NCBI RefSeq assembly: GCF_009765685.1
Contig: NZ_LMUY01000133.1
Span: 1 to 64,000, forward strand
Direction: 5' to 3'
DNA length: 64,000 bases
Source: Acidisphaera sp. L21
GTDB taxonomy: Bacteria; Pseudomonadota; Alphaproteobacteria; Acetobacterales; Acetobacteraceae
Under the pieces are notes generated by a model. That model saw only the letters and a program-made list of their open reading frames with translations, made no database searches and was not told where the DNA came from. Positions 63,736 to 64,000 of this stretch are shown here, piece after piece. Position numbers and translations under genes: made by a program. Positions within the stretch are counted from its first letter, which is position 1. Each line of letters starts with the position of its first letter.

Positions 63736-64000
63736 ATGTTACGCGCAATCGCCCTGTCCGTGCTGCTGATGACCGCCTTGCCCGCCTGGGCGGCGACGGA
63801 GGGCATGGGTGCCGCCCTGCACGACAACAAATGGGCCGACGCAGACGCCATCGCCGCCACCTCTCCCGACCCGGTGGCGCGCAAGCTGGTGCAGTATTAC
63901 CGCATGCTGACGCCGGGCGCCGCCCACCCGGCGGAAATCGCCGCCTTCATGGCGGACAACCCGACCTGGCCCAACCAGGGCCTGCTATCGCGTCGCCTGG
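63736..64000 (+). CDS. lytic transglycosylase, N-terminus (cut by window end)
   Basis: The first 88 codons are present. A signal peptide (RAIALSVLLMTALPAWAA) ends near residue 19, followed by the helical segment ALHDNKWADADAIAATSPDPVARKLVQYYRML (partly listed) and PAEIAAFMADNPTWPNQGLLSRRL. This superhelical N-domain is typical of soluble lytic murein transglycosylases (Slt type), and the position divergent from dapA is common in alphaproteobacteria. The catalytic domain lies beyond the window. Confidence 0.75.
   Translation, partial: MLRAIALSVLLMTALPAWAATEGMGAALHDNKWADADAIAATSPDPVARKLVQYYRMLTPGAAHPAEIAAFMADNPTWPNQGLLSRRL

Overview
The window is a contiguous, very gene-dense, high-GC stretch of a chromosome from an alphaproteobacterium, most likely a member of the Acetobacteraceae or a close Rhodospirillales relative. 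The main grounds are a fused transaldolase/glucose-6-phosphate isomerase gene inside a complete pentose-phosphate operon, the alphaproteobacterial gene order rpsF-rpsR-rplI / dnaB / alr / radA / cvpA-purF, and widespread GTG/TTG starts with 4-nt stop/start overlaps. I see no rRNA, tRNA, CRISPR array, transposase or phage gene. No stretch longer than about 260 bp lacks a gene.

Layout. (a) 1-5700: dapF with the start of a secreted protein behind it, then rpmI-rplT, a small secreted protein, and pheS-pheT. (b) 5700-16450: an accessory block. It holds an Ugp-type ABC importer with a GpdQ-like phosphodiesterase preceded by a Pho-box-like repeat, gamma-glutamyltransferase, a chemoreceptor with a small membrane partner, a kinase-fold phosphotransferase, a GAF histidine kinase and a class II glutamine amidotransferase. 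(c) 16500-35300: a housekeeping backbone (fabD, rpsF-rpsR-rplI, dnaB, alr, mlaEF, radA, cvpA-purF) interrupted by lineage-specific insertions: cfa, an MDR oxidoreductase, a YoaK-like membrane protein, opgGH and a DUF3830 protein. (d) 35300-49500: an acyltransferase, an MFS transporter, the yfgM-bamB-der operon, a dihydroorotase-like enzyme, tam, an L-2-hydroxyglutarate-oxidase-like enzyme, a YhiN-type flavoprotein and a three-gene two-component cassette. (e) 49700-60830: the operon tkt, tal-pgi, gnd, zwf, two tandem HAD phosphatases, pgl, rpiA, gntK. (f) 60950-64000: a dicarboxylate/amino-acid symporter, then smpB and dapA divergent from a lytic transglycosylase cut by the window end.

How genes work together. 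The pentose-phosphate operon encodes almost the whole oxidative and non-oxidative pathway plus gluconate entry, fitting an organism that channels sugars through this route. The Ugp/GpdQ block looks like a phosphate-starvation unit for taking up and cleaving glycerophosphodiesters, but it has no ATPase gene and its binding-protein gene is frameshifted in an eight-C run. A second frameshift, in a G run, breaks cfa. Both are single-base homopolymer indels, so sequencing error must be excluded before calling them pseudogenes.

The most informative non-coding signals are the Pho-box-like direct repeat at 5703-5720, two DnaA-box-like 9-mers before dnaB, a near-consensus sigma70 promoter before fabD, a double hairpin between tal-pgi and gnd, and a nested inverted repeat before the acyltransferase. 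I found nothing I would call a wholly new multi-gene system; the best candidates for new biology are listed as separate findings.
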